Program-made: the position numbers and the translations under genes
Shown here: in pieces, positions 23,292 through 35,968 of the stretch
Layout: each line of letters opens with the position of its first letter
How positions within the stretch are numbered: position 1 is the first letter of the stretch
Notes under the pieces: generated by a model
The model's input: only the letters and a program-made list of their open reading frames with translations
The model's database searches: none
What the model was told of the DNA's origin: nothing
Assembly (NCBI GenBank): GCA_029449235.1
Contig: JANATG010000015.1
Coordinates: 496,001-560,000 of the forward strand
Length of the DNA: 64,000 bases
Direction of reading: 5' to 3'
DNA from: Linnemannia schmuckeri
Taxonomy: Eukaryota; Mortierellomycota; Mortierellomycetes; Mortierellales; Mortierellaceae

Positions 23292-23671
23292 TTATTGCGA
23301 CTTCCTCTCGAGCTCGTCCAGGCTAGTTCCAGCAGGCAAGGGGATGAGGCGCGAGGTAGTCTTCTTGTAGAGCTTGTAAGCGGGGTACTTCTCGGATGTC
23401 ATGTATTCAGTCAACGTGGTAGAGACCTGGAACAAAAGAGTCAGACTAGCAGCTCCGACGCACGCGGGGTTGAACCAAGCGTTGTAGGTCGGGTATCCGG
23501 CCGCGACCGAGAACAGATACACGGACCTATCATTCGAAAGAGAAAAATCACACGATTAATTAAAATCGAGAAGTTGTACCCACGGTCGTTGGAAATCTTC
23601 TGAGAGAGAAACGAAGGGATGTAATGCCTTCCCTTCCATTCTTTCCCTTCTCGATCGTGAGAGCGCTACAC

Positions 23672-23702
<31 letters not shown>

Positions 23703-24641
23703 AACATAAAAAATAAGACCTTTCTTACCACCAGATGGTCATTTCACCGAAAAAGTTAGGATGGCGCGAATATTTGAACAAGCCCTGGGTCAAGAAACCT
23801 CTCTTGTTATCGCCCGTGAGAACCTCCTTCTTCTCAATAGCAGTCCTCTTGCCCTCCTGGAACGCCCACTGTTGCTCGTCGGCTACGGTCTCGAGTGCCA
23901 AACCTCCAACGAACAAAAGGATCGCAAGGGCGTCGATCCAGTTCAGGGGAGTGTTTTCAATAAGCGACGCCTTCCAGCTAAAGTAGACGGGGGCGACAAT
24001 AAAAGCCAAGAGCAAGTTCTGGAAGAGACAGATGAAGCCAATGTTGAAGAAGAACCAGAGGATGCCGGGGGCCTTGGAAGCAATATAAGGCCAGCGGTAA
24101 TCCTCGCTGTCGAATCCGTAGCCTCCCTTCCGATAAAAGTTGTATGTCAGTCGGATGGCCCAGATGGAGATCAAGAAGGCGGCAATGTAGAGGCGAGGGA
24201 TGTAGTTAAAAGCAACGTCCTTTGGCCAGTAGAGCATATCCCGAACGGCATAGTGGATGGCATACACGGCTGGCACAATCGACCACAGTTTATCGACCTA
24301 CAAGTGTTTTATTTTTGTTCCCACCAAAAAAAAAAAAAGCTGCTTGTTGGTTAGTGTGCTGATAATCGTAATCCTTGACGTGTATGATTGACACAAAAGG
24401 TGGTAGATTTTTTTTTTACCCAGGAGTGGGTGCCGTTGGCCATGGAAAGGAACCAACAGATAAAGGCGCAGAGGAGGGACGTTCTGATGGCAAACTCGAG
24501 AGGGTCAGCTCCGGCATGGAAGTGGAGGAGATTGTAGATGAAGTTTGAATTGTCTGAGGTAGGGATGGAAAGGTCGTTGTAGATGTCTGTAAGGAGCTTG
24601 GCTACGGCGTCCCAGCCATAGACATCGACGAAAGTGGGCAT
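23292..24641 (-). CDS. DUF1295 / steroid 5-alpha-reductase-like membrane protein
   Basis: Polytopic ER-type membrane protein of the DUF1295 (PF06966) family, related to the C-terminal domain of steroid 5-alpha reductases and sterol reductases. Three exons (24641-24420, 24297-23729, 23526-23292), 341 aa. Six or more hydrophobic helices are seen. The signature region is near the C-terminus: GFLTQGLFKYSRHPNFFGEM followed by IWWSVYLFSVAAGYP, the SRHPN(Y/F).GE motif that binds NADPH in relatives. Upstream are DKLWSIVPAVYA and GGYGFDSEDYRWPY, conserved in DUF1295. Exact substrate unknown. The second intron contains about 29 A. The gene is divergent from the Stc1-domain gene, sharing a 471-bp promoter. 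Confidence 0.88.
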
Positions 24642-25112
24642 CTTGCAGCAAGGAAGGAGGAGCAGTATGTGCGGTGTAGTGAATGAGGAAGAAAAGAATA
24701 GAAAACGAGGAAGAAGAGGAGGGCCACTTTTAACAACAAAGGGCGATAAAATCAGGCATGATTCCTTTAGTAATTACCAACCAATGAAATCACGCCGCCT
24801 TGTTAGCCGCTGATCAACAGCAATTGTTCTCTTGTGGCCATTCGGAGGATGGTGGCGTCAATCAACTTTCCTCTTGCTCCTCTTCCTGGCTTAAGGCCCC
24901 CTTCTCTACGCGCTTCTTTTTCTCTTTTCTCTTCTATTCTTCCTCATTCTTTCTCGCTCTCTCTCGCTTCCTCCCTCTCTACATTCCGTTGACGACAACT
25001 TACCTCCCTCCTCTTCACTCCAATAAACAAACAACAACTAACAATAAACACACATACGACATCGACGCAGGACATACGACACACACATACACACGCGACT
25101 CAATCGTAAACA
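24642..25112. promoter_or_regulatory. Divergent promoter between DUF1295 and Stc1-domain genes
   Basis: 471 bp. A CT-rich tract (about 24895-25020) is followed by an almost G-free A/C-rich leader (25021-25105) reaching the Stc1-domain ATG. The same pyrimidine-then-A/C layout precedes several other genes in this window. Confidence 0.45.
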
Positions 25113-25886
25113 ATGTCAGGATACTACAGCAACAACGGCAACACCTCCACCATGAGCAGAGCCCCTAACCCAGCTCACAACCGTCAAATCCCAACCAACA
25201 TTCGGGCCAAAGGAGCCAATGGAGCCGACGGAATCTACTGCTATGGATGCCAGCAGACAAAGCCTCGTCTTGCCTTCAGTGAAACCCAAATCAAGAAGGC
25301 CGCCAGTAGCACCGCGAAGAAGACTCATCAGCCCATGTGCAAGAACTGTAAATCCACGCATACACTTTACCTCTCTTGACCCTGATTCAATGGTCCAATC
25401 AACCATCACGGAGAAAAGGGCTGTTTACTCTTCAAAGACAAAAGAGCTTTAAAATTTCAGCAGCAGCTAAACAAAGACATCGAGCGACCGCGACTAACTT
25501 TTTTTATTTGTGCCTGTTTTCCTTTCCTTCATATGTGGTTTTTGTCACAGGCACTCCCACCCAGCCTACTACCTTGAAGTGTTTGAAATGTGCAAAGACT
25601 TTGCCCATGGAGAGGTTTTCCAAGGTAACAAAACAGCACCGAGGAGGAAAAGCCTATCCCAACCGTCCTCGGTTGTGTTTTCAGAGTCAGATCACACAAT
25701 GGATAATTAACTCTTCATTTTCTTCTTATTCGCTGCTTTGCAAACTGTCAGACTCAACGCAAGAACCAGGAGATGGCTACCTGCATGAACTGCCGGAAGT
25801 ATATTGAGGACGATGACTCGGAGGAGGACTATGAAATCGAGAACGACCCAGAGTATTATGACGGTGATATCCAGGATGTCCTGTAA
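25113..25886 (+). CDS. Stc1-domain zinc protein
   Basis: Three exons (25113-25347, 25551-25624, 25752-25886) give 147 aa. Four CxxC pairs make two zinc modules: IYCYGCQQTKPRLAFSETQ ... MCKNC, and LKCLKCAKTLPMERFSK.TQRKNQEMATCMNC. The spacing and the C.KxxP...FS..Q pattern repeated twice match the Stc1 domain (PF12898). In fission yeast, Stc1 bridges the RNAi machinery to the CLRC histone H3K9 methyltransferase complex at centromeres. The N-terminal about 35 residues are disordered; the C-terminus is strongly acidic (DDDSEEDYEIENDPEYYD). Both introns are GT-AG and in phase, and the second junction restores the FSKTQRKN motif, which supports the model. Domain call is good; a heterochromatin role in this organism is inference. 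Confidence 0.85.
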
Positions 25887-26302
25887 TCGACGAAGGTGCG
25901 CCGGCCAAGGAAGTGCTCAAAGGCAATTAACAAAACAGCACTCTCACTCACGATCGACTTGATTGACAGAAAACAAGGTCAAGCGACCCCCTCTCCAACT
26001 TTTTTTTCTTTTGTTCCCGTATTGCTTCTTTCTCTTCTTCGCTCTCTTCCTCCTCATTCTTTTCCCTTTGTTTCAAGTGCTACTTTCTTTGCTAATAAAA
26101 AGAACCGTCGGAGTCAAGTCAAAGCAGTCTTCTTTCTCACCAGCATCGTTGTATGTCATGTGATAGACAAGCCACCATTTTGATTTTCCGCCCTACACAT
26201 CCACGGTGCTTCCTTTTTGATTTTTTTTTTCTGCTTCAGTTTGTTACTCACCCACCCTTCCCAGCAACCCAGCTGCCCTCACTCTACACATTCAGTACAG
26301 CA
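25887..26302. other. Intergenic, promoter of PRPP synthetase gene
   Basis: Pyrimidine-rich stretches (25990-26090, 26215-26300) lead into a C/A-rich leader before the next ATG. No gene seen. Confidence 0.5.
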
Positions 26303-27979
26303 ATGGCCACCAACAGCATCAAGATCTTTGCCGGCAACTCCCACGTCGAGTTGGCCAAGCTCGTTGCTCGGTAAGACGCGGAGCACCACCTCTTTGTACT
26401 TTCTTGCCACCCCTCTCCGCTGACTCCCAAGTTTTGGCCAGGAAGCAAAAAAGAAAAAAAATTCGATTCGATTCGGACTCGGCCGAGGGCGAAAGCATTT
26501 CAACTCCTGCAGTGAGTGTAAAAAGAGGGTAATCAAAAAAGAAAATAGGTTGCTTCCGAAAAGTGGTAGTTACCCTCTCGGAATCAGTTTCCTCCGTACA
26601 AACATTCTTCTTCGACACACCTCTCACCATGTCGAATCTCACTCAACACCTTCCTCGTCCAAAACACTCACATACGACGCATACAGCACTGGAACGTGAC
26701 GGATTGTTTCGGCGCCCGCCAAGCAGTGTCGCTCTCTTTTTGCCGCTTCTGGTCACTCCGAAGGATTCATTTCTAAATTTCAGCAGGATATGTGCACAAG
26801 AGCTGCAAACACTAACCAGTCTTGCACATGCTTCTGGTGCGTCTGCATGGTAAATAGCCGTCTCGGAACGGAGCTTTCCAAGGCTGTTGTGCTCAAGTAC
26901 TCGAACCAGGAGACCTCGGTCACCATCGGGGAGTCTGTCCGTGATGAGGATGTCTACATTATCCAGTCCGGGTGCGGAGAGATCAACGATAACCTCATGG
27001 AGCTCCTCATCATGATCAACGCCTGCAAGACCGCCTCTGCTCGCCGCATTACTGCCATCATCCCCTGCTTCCCCTATGCTCGCCAGGACAAGAAGGACAA
27101 GTCCCGTGCTCCTATCACCGCAAAGTTGATCGCCAACATGTTGACCGTTGCCGGTGCCAACCACGTCATTACCATGGATCTCCATGCCTCCCAGATCCAG
27201 GGTTTCTTCAACGTCCCCGTCGACAACCTCTACGCTGAGCCTAGCACATTGAAGTACATTGCCGAGAACATCCCCGACTACAAGAACGGTGTCATTGTCT
27301 CGCCCGATGCTGGAGGAGCCAAGAGGTAATTAAACAAAAACAATATCCTGTCGATTCTGTTGACTGCTCATGACCATTACCCTTTTTTCTCTTCCTCTGT
27401 GCCCCTCCACTTCTGATGATATGTTTCATAAAGAAAAAAAAACGTCAAGAGTGCTATGTCACCCAATGAAGAATGAATTATTGTAGCACGTTTCCCTCGG
27501 ATTGCCCAATTCTGACAATTCTTTCGACTTTTACAAACATTGACTCCCCTTTTAGAGCTACTTCTATTGCTGATCGCCTCGACTTGGACTTTGCTTTGAT
27601 CCACAAGGAGCGTAAGAAGGCCAACGAGGTTTCCAGGATGGTGTTGGTCGGAGATGTCAAGGGAAAGATCGCCATCTTGGTCGACGATATGGCTGATACT
27701 TGCGGTACCCTCGGATTGGCCGCCAAGACCCTTGCTGAGAACGGTGCCATCAAGGTCTACGCCATTGTCACGCACGGTATTCTATGCGGCAAGGCTGTCC
27801 AGGTTATTAACGACAGTGTCTTGACCAAGGTTGTTGTTACCAACACTGTCCCCCACGAGGACAAGAAGAAGGTCTGCCCCAAGTTGGATACCATTGACAT
27901 TTCCGGTACATTGGCCGAGGCCATCCGTCGTACGCACAACGGAGAGTCTGTCAGTTTTCTTTTTAACAATGCCGTTTAA
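26303..27979 (+). CDS. PRS: Ribose-phosphate pyrophosphokinase (PRPP synthetase)
   Basis: Makes phosphoribosyl pyrophosphate from ribose 5-phosphate and ATP for purine, pyrimidine, His, Trp and NAD synthesis; cytosolic. Three exons (26303-26370, 26858-27325, 27556-27979), 319 aa, the standard length. It starts [20 protein letters not shown]. Family landmarks: [40 protein letters not shown] (the flexible ATP loop region), [15 protein letters not shown] (metal/ATP-binding DLH), and the PRPP-binding loop [11 protein letters not shown] at about residues 221-231. The first intron is long (487 bases). Fungi carry several PRS paralogues; this one is full length without the insertions seen in yeast Prs1/Prs5, but I cannot assign the paralogue. 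Confidence 0.97.
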
Positions 27980-28825
27980 AAAACGTTTTCATATATATTT
28001 TTTTTTTTGCATTTTTCCCTCCCTTCTCTCTCTTTCCCCACTCATCTCTTTTTTTTTTTTGCCTCACGAACTCACAAACCCCACATCATTACTCATAATT
28101 TTGTTTAGAGAATAAAAAACAAACAAAAAATGAAAAAAAAAACAAATTCTTTGCATGCAAGAAAAACATCAAGCCACCAATGAGCGTTGCCTTTTCATTT
28201 CTCCCATTTCAGTCGGCGAAGCAGCGTATGCTGTTCACACAAGCACCACTAAGAGCGGGCCTTGCATGACGATCATTATGTGGGGTCAACATGTCATTTA
28301 TCGACACACAACCAAACATTAGAAGCTGCCAATCCGGAGAAAACGGAAGGTTGTATAAGAGTCGAAGCGAGGTGAGAATCAAGTGATGACTATCATCGAC
28401 ACCTTGATAAGGCATTGTGATATCTCATCACAAAGATCCAAAGGCGCTGCAAGGGAGATAGTCGATGGAAATAGCCGTTGGTTGATACTGCAAGCAATTG
28501 ATGGTTCTTCCGGAAGCCGATGTGTATGTTTCTATCTATTCGCCATGAATTCATCATCTTTTTATCTGCCTACCCAGCCCGGCACCAAGAAGAACTCTAT
28601 TTTCAAGAAATGTTTATTTTTGTCTTCCATTTCTTCCATTTCTTTAGCTCTTTGCTCCGCATAAAGCACGCATTCTCCCCACAGACAGACCTCCCTTTTC
28701 CAGCTCTCACTCCCAGTGGCATCGTCCCTGCTGTTTAACTTGTTCCCTTCCATCCCAACATCTCCTAACTTTCACCCCCTTTCTCATCCCACTCTTTCTG
28801 TTGCCTCGTCCGAGAAATTCACCCT
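27980..28825. other. Intergenic with poly(A) signal (28111-28116)
   Basis: 3' region of the PRS gene, with T-rich runs and AATAAA at 28111-28116, then the promoter of the mannosidase gene with pyrimidine-rich sequence from about 28600. No gene seen. Confidence 0.5.
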
Positions 28826-31706
28826 TTGGTCATCTTTTTCACGCTGGCTTCCTCTCTCGATTTCTCCCCTCTCTCGCATTCGAGTCTCCTTCACCAGGCT
28901 GACACTCCATCGAACGCTCCCCCCCATTCACACGACTCCTCGTCTCCTGACGACAACGACAACTTTAGCAGCACCACGCATAGTCAGGACAACGAATACA
29001 TCACAAGTAACACTTTGAGAGACCACGAGAACAACAGCATCAGCGACCAGGAGGACCAAGGCCAGGACCTTTTAGCGGAATCATCCCTTCGAAGGAGAAG
29101 AATCCCTTCTGTCGTCACTCAAGAAGCCAACAACGACAACTCGTATAGCGACGCACTTGACGAAGCCATTGACGGTCGTCGCATAGAGTCTTCTACGCAC
29201 CAGCCATCATCGTCGTTATCCAGTCTTTCACCGATAGGAGAGCAGGATCCAGATATGTTCAAACGACAGGAGAATCATAACGGGATCCCCTTCCACACTC
29301 ACGGACTGAATGATCAGGACGACAAGTATTCCAAGACGCCCATTGGTGTCCAACCAAAGGTACACAGCTTCTCTCGGCAAGAGATGAATAAGTGTATCTC
29401 GAAAAAGCTCAGACGTCTTTTGGACTATTGTTACATATCTCTAACACTTCCAATTGCCCACTTGATGTCAGACTCGATTCCGCTTTCGGTTGCGACATGG
29501 TGTGATTGCTCTCGGGATGCTCGCATTGACATACCTGGTTATCAGCCCGAACTCAGAGACTGATAACAGCACTTTGAAGTCGCTGAAAGGTGAGTTGTCC
29601 AGCCTTCTCTCCCATAATTATATAGGTGCAATTGAGGAATGTCGAGAAGATTTACAGGAACAGAGTACTAACGTGACCATACCTTATAGATCGCATCCGG
29701 ATTGAGAATAGGAAGCCCTCGGACAACCGCAACAACAACACCTCTGTGAAATCTTCAGAAACCAACTCGGCGTTGTGGGAGGAGCGCAAGAATAAAGTGA
29801 AGGAGGCATTCCTTCATTCATGGAATGCATATCGCAGGGATGCCTGGGGCAAGGACGAGTACCACCCTATTGCAAAGTACGGCAGCAACATGGTCAAGCA
29901 GGGCCAGGGATTCACCATTGTCGATTCACTCGACACTATTCTCTTGATGGGACTCAAGGACGAATTTGAGGAGGCCAAGGCATGGGTCCGTGATGAACTG
30001 ACGTTTGATCAGGAAGGCGAAGTCAACTTGTTCGAAACGACCATTCGTGTGCTGGGAGGACTCTTGAGTGCCTATGACCAATCGGGACACGACCAGGTGT
30101 TTTTGACAAAGGCTGTGGATCTTGCTGATCGTCTGATGGGCGCTTTCGAGACTGCGAGCGGAATCCCTTATGCCAGTGTTCATTTGAAGGAAGGACGAGG
30201 AGTACCAGGACACGAGGGCGGTATCAGTTCGACATCTGAGGTTTCGACATTGCAGCTGGAATTCAAGTATCTCTCATATCTTACTGGAGATGACAAGTAC
30301 TGGCGTGTGGCGGAGGATGTCATTCTGAAGATGAAGGATCTCGAGAGTGTTGATGGACTGGTTCCGATATTCATCAACCCTTACAATGGACAGTTCCACG
30401 GATCTGAGATTCGTCTTGGTTCTCGAGGCGATAGTTACTATGGTAAGCATTACTATGGTTGTACGCGTAGTGATATTGTCTTGTTGTGGCACCCTTAACA
30501 CTTTTCTCCGTCTTGTCCATTTAGAATACTTGATTAAGCAGTACCTTCAGACTTCCAAGAAGGAACATGTCTACAAGGAGATGTTTGATCACTCAATGAC
30601 AGGAGTTAAGAAGCATCTTCTCGGTAGGACCATCCCCAACAACCTGCTCTTCGTAGGGGAAATCTCAAAGTACGCGCCCCAGGATCTCAGCCCCAAGATG
30701 GACCATCTCGTCTGCTTCCTCGGTGGTACCATGGCTCTTTCTTCAACTGAAGGAAAGACCCTCAACAAGTTGACCTTCCCCCGATCAAAGTTCTCGAAGG
30801 TCGAGGAGGAGGACTTCAAAATTGGCGAAGATTTGACTGAGGCTTGTTACGAGATGTACCGTCAGACGGAGACTGGGTTGGCGCCTGAGATTGTGTATTG
30901 GGTCCACAAGCAGCAGCAGTTGAGTGGAAGACAGGAGCCCGAGTATTTTGAAGGATCGGACTTTATTATCAACAACCGTGATGGACACAACTGGCTACGC
31001 CCTGAGACGGTCGAGAGTTTATTCTACATGTGGCGGTTCACTGGTGACCAGAAGTATCGGTGAGTGGCAAATTTGTATCTGATTGGTGTCGTCTATGATT
31101 ATGTCCAGCATACGACTTGACCCTTCGATACTCACGGTGTACACTTGCGATTTCAAAAAAAATAGTGAGTGGGGCTGGAAGATTTTTGAGGCGATTGAAA
31201 AGTACAGTAAGGTGCAATCAGGCGGATACAGTTCAATTCACGACATCCGACGCAAGGATCGCATCGACTTTTCGGACAAGATGGAGACTTTCTTCTTGGC
31301 CGAGACTCTCAAGTACTTGTACTTGCTCTTTGGACCCAACGATGTTTTCCCTCTGGACAAATATGTCTTCAACACCGAAGCACATCCTTTTCCCATCTTT
31401 GACCCTCCCAAGTCGCTCCTCGAGCGCCCTGTTGTCAAGGCTGAGCCAGAGCCAGAGAACAAGGCCAGTGTTTTGGAAGATGATAAGGAGTTACATCTGG
31501 ATGAGCGACCACCTGGTAATCATCACGAGCAGGATGCTGTTGATGAGGCGTTGGAGGAGCTGGCGGTTGAGGCGGCGGATGTTGAGGCTGAGGAAGTGCC
31601 TGAGGTTGAGGTTGAGTATGAGGAGTCTTCAGAGGAGGCTGCTGTTGATGCTGTGGAGCGGGAAACCGTGGCAGAGATTATTATCAAAGAGGCAGCTGAC
31701 ATCTAA
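28826..31706 (+). CDS. Class I alpha-1,2-mannosidase (GH47), type II membrane
   Basis: Trims mannose from N-glycans in the ER/Golgi lumen. Five exons (28826-29359, 29472-29589, 29690-30442, 30525-31059, 31166-31706), 826 aa with this start. Residues 1-180 are a polar, disordered cytosolic tail. A signal anchor (HGVIALGMLALTYLVIS) follows at about 187-203. The GH47 domain has the three acidic active-site residues: Glu in LFETTIRVLGG (about 333), Asp in GDSYYEYLIKQ (about 465) and Glu in RPETVESL (about 629). It also has the calcium-ligand Thr in NTEAHP (about 717) and the cysteine pair (HLVCFLGG, EACYEMY). About 100 acidic residues follow the domain, unlike short-tailed yeast Mns1. The first junction (29359/29472) is the least certain, and the next in-frame ATG (29255) is an alternative start. 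Confidence 0.9.
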
Positions 31707-31964
31707 ACAGAGCATGCATGGGTTTTCTGGAAACTAGTACAAATACACACAACGATACATCGAACGTGTGCCCAAGGCTTACAGCACGTTCTTCATTTTG
31801 GTGGCACTTTTTTTGCCTTGAGTTGTCTGGGTTCTGATGAAAAGGTTTCCTCGATATGATTGGCTGGTGATATTTCTGCTGTCTGTAAAAAGTGCAGTGT
31901 GGACAAATGTATGTCTTTGTTGTTCTTTCAGACAAACAAACAAAACAAAACGACTCTCTGCGCC

Positions 31965-34900
31965 ATGGGACGACCCGCTAAGAACCAGGACGCAGCTTCA
32001 TTCAAGTACGCATCCACTCACAACAGGCATAGCCAGGAAAAAAAAAAGTTTACAGGAGGAGCACTGAACAACTAAGGCTGACATTCGTTTTCGTTCTACT
32101 TTAGGACTCGGCCTATCAGTTCGTACTTCTTCTCGTCGTCCAGGTGCACATTCACTTTGAACAGGAATGCATGTCTTTTTTTAAGTAAAATAGAGAATGC
32201 AATGGGAACTGAGACTGACTGAGAAAGAACTTGTTTCGATGAATACTCTAGGTCTGCCACAAACCCACCCCCATCACCCCCTCACCAGCTCGGACCCTCC
32301 TCTCAGCAATCACAGCTAGCAGAGGACGAAGAGGCAGTCAGCAGCAGCAAGGACGCCACCATTTCTAATACCACAACGAAGACAAATACAACCACGACCA
32401 CCATCACAACGTCCATTTCGTTTGACACAGTGGGACATGATACGGCGGCTGACCCGTTCTTGGACGACCCCTTCAACTCACACAACGACAATATCTGGGA
32501 TGCTGGCGAGAAAGGAGAGAATGACGAGCTCAACAACGTTCACACCGCCAGTAGTGGTGACAACACGTCAAACAATTTAGAGAGTCTACTTGACGGATCA
32601 CAGACAGAGAAGGCTTTGAAATCAATCGACAACATGGACCTCTTGGCTTTACAACCCTCATCAGAGTCCTTGAGACGACTCGCTCTTTCTCCACGGAAAC
32701 CCAAACGTGCCCTCGAGCTAGGACACGGATCGCCTGGATCAAAACCGATGCTCACGTTCTCAGAAAAACTAGCGGCTGAGATGGGGAAGTCAATACCGGG
32801 CGACAAGTATAACATTGGAGACAACAACAGCAGCAGCCCGCTCAAGCCAAAGAAATCCAGGTTTGGAACTAAGGAGGATGACATTGTTGTCGAGGAGGAT
32901 ATTATTGTGGGCGGATCGGATTCGGGATCAGATGCCGACTGGGATGACAAGGATGTATTCGTGTCGGCAGCGTCAACACGTAAGTCTCGAGGCTATACAT
33001 GTTTTTGTCCGCATGGTGAAAAATTGATGAGAGGAGGAGAGCTGCCGCTGAAGCTAACTGTTTTTTTTATCGCCACATTCTTTTTTCGTAGCGCAGAAAA
33101 TGCCGACAGGAAGTGAACCGCCGGCGGCGCCAGTAGATGCTGTTCTGTCAGACGATGACTTTTCCCCTCGCGGCAAATATGTCAGCAAGGCGCCTGCTAT
33201 ATTAGTCGAATCGGATTCAGATATGGACGACGAGCTTTTCTCTGGAATGAACTCGGCATTAGTCAATCCGACACCGCCTTCAACAACGGCATCCGTGAGC
33301 GCACGCGGCGACGACGACGGCGTGTTTGGTTCCGATATTGAGCTTTCCGACGGTGATGAATCGGATACGGATACAACAGGAAGCGGCACTGGCAAGAGGC
33401 AGACACGGGCTCGAACAAGGGCTGCGGCAAATAACGGACCTGTGTCAACGTCGAGGAACGGGCGTGTGCTTCGAAACACCAGTTCGGACCCGCTTTTGGA
33501 TTTCGACGAGCCGATCCGACCCTACAAACCCAGGAGACCAATCAAGAAACCGCTCTTTTCCCTCGACTCTTTACTTAAGGAAAAAGAGCGAAAAGAACGT
33601 ATTGGCTACGACCTGCAGGTCATGAAGAACCAGGCTTCCCTAGACGGCAAGGTAAATCTCCTTAACCGTCCTGGAAAGCAGGTGAGAATTTTCCATCTTA
33701 TGTGTTGATTTCTTGACTCCTAACTCGTTGATAATTATCGATGATTGAAACCATACTATAGCTGCTGGAAGACTTTGGCGAAGTGGAAGAAGCGACATAT
33801 TCTCCACAATCGATTCCAAAGGGCGTTTTGACAGAACAGGACGAAGAGGATTTGAAAGTGATTATCAAAAACACCCAGGTCGAGACTGTTGAGGACATTG
33901 CCGAGTTTTTCATTCACTGGCCCCAGGTATGACTTTTGAAGAGGTGTCATATGTTGAGTAGTAGCGACTGGCTCCGTAAGGTGCGCGAGATACTTAACAT
34001 AAGTATACTTTTATAATTTTTTCATTATAGAAATTGGTAGTGGACCCATTGGAGATGCACTTGACGGATGCTGATAGCGTGGATCATATTGTTCAGAAGG
34101 TCATCAAGCACACGCGGACAGAGGTTCAAAGGACTCAGTTTTTGACGTCGCCGTTCTTGGCCATCCTCTGTTCGTCGCCCTGGACTATGCCTCGGTCACT
34201 ATTCCGTTGGCTGGTGCATGTTGTTGCAACTGAACAAAACCAACCAGTGACACTATCTGTATTTTCGATCATTCAGAAGGTTCTTTCGCAGGTAAGATAT
34301 TTCGGTTGTTATTGAGGTGTTCAAGGGGTTATTTAAAAACTCAATTATGAGACTTACGCGTTTTCCTTTGTGGACTTGATAGCGAACGTCTCTCCTGGGG
34401 GTGGATCATCAAGATTTGGTGCGCATTTTCCGCATGTACGGAGCTAAAGAAGAGTGCCTTGATGAAGACTGGCAGGTCACTCCGGTGACCAGCGAAACCA
34501 AGAATGAACGGACTATAGGTATACGGAGCAAATTCGAGTCTTCTTTTGTATACTGGCCTATTCAAAAGTATGAACTATGTACTAACAAGTTACTACTTTC
34601 TCGATACTAGAACCCGACACGCCCAAGTTTCCGAGACAAAACTTGAGGGCCATTCTCAAGTTGGTCAACTTGACAGCGACTCTTGAGTAAGTTTTTAGTG
34701 TTATCTTTATTAACTGTTGTTGGATACAGTGTCCTTGTCCGTTCTAACCCTTTGTTTTCCATCGTCGATATCGACTGATAGCCCCCAGTTCTACGACTCC
34801 ACTGAGATCCGGAAAATCATAAGCGTACTTCTTAGAATGACGACTGACCCCATTATTGGCGACATCAAGTCTTTGCTTGGATCTACATTGGCCGCCTTGC

Positions 34901-35968
34901 TCGACGCGATTCCTGTTCATTCCTGGGATTTCGAGGTATGCGTGGTCTTTTTTTTTTAATGCGGTATCGCGACAACCATTGCCATCGTATGCCCAATGAA
35001 AGCAGTCATGACCTTGACAGCTGTTGTTTATACTATTTGATATAGCGCAATTGTATCTGCCAGGAGACTCTTAAGGCGTTGGGGACATCATCGGCCTTTC
35101 TGCTCCTGACGCTTCACCAACTACCAGCGATTTCAGACAGGATAGCCCTTCTTCGCAGGAGTATAGCTTTGGCCTACTTGAACCAGCCCCCTATCCCTCC
35201 GGGCGAAGTAGCCCCAGACCTCAATGAACTCCATCGCGCGCTTTTTGTAGACAGATTGCTTCAGGCGGATCGGAAGGCGGACTTTAAGGCCGTAGGTCGG
35301 CGGTTCCAGATCTATGGATACTGTCTGGATGACGAAGAGATTCTTGCCGGGTATGGACGTAAAGCGCTGGAGCCTCTTTCCAGAAAGCTTATTATAACTC
35401 ATGGACGCATCAGTAAGTCCCCGTTTTTTTATATTCCATGTAGGCTTCCCTCCTCCCCCTCTTTCTTTGAAAGTGACATGGCAGAGATAGTTTTATCTAA
35501 CCGCGTATTTATCCTTTCGTGTCTCCGTAATTTTCGTAGACGATACAGGGGCTGCTTTTATGGAGCGCACGAGGGTAAGACTGACTGAGGAACGCGACAT
35601 ATCGTTGTTAAGTTGTATGAAGGAGAGCAGCAAAAGAAACGACAAAGCTGACACGTTTGACACTCTGTTTTTATCGCCTTCATCCCCCTTTTTTTGTGCG
35701 TTTTGCACAACGTAGACCAAAGAGTTGATCCAACGTATTTTTGTTAGAACGGAGCTGGTTCTCCAACAACTAAAAGGTAAAAACTGTGATCTTTGCAAAC
35801 ACTGTGTGTGCTCTTCTCATACACGTCAAGGCAGGCGCGAACTAACACCTCCCTAATCCATTTGTTATTCTCTCATTCTCGAAATTGACAAATATAGAAG
35901 TGAGTACAGCTCAAAGTACGCTAGGCTTCACTGTTCAAAACGCGCCCATCACCACCTCGCAACAATAA
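31965..35968 (+). CDS. CANIN-domain protein (SMC5/6-linked, Nse6/SLF2-like)
   Basis: Thirteen GT-AG exons close exactly in frame to 907 aa: 31965-32005, 32105-32143, 32252-32979, 33092-33681, 33762-33926, 34031-34291, 34383-34518, 34611-34686, 34782-34935, 35046-35412, 35540-35574, 35716-35776, 35898-35968. Residues 1 to about 430 are disordered, acidic, Ser/Thr-rich, with phosphorylatable SP sites (LALSPRKPKR). The fold begins at PLFSLDSLLKEKERKERIGYD and continues through helical repeats such as PRSLFRWLVHVVATEQNQPV and IRKIISVLLRMTTDPIIGDI. This arrangement matches the CANIN domain (PF14816) of FAM178/SLF2 and Nse6, which recruit the SMC5-SMC6 complex to DNA damage. The N-terminus starts MGRPAKNQDAASF and KTRPISSYF, basic and Ser-rich. 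Domain identity is by pattern memory and is divergent; the gene model is firm. Confidence 0.75.
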
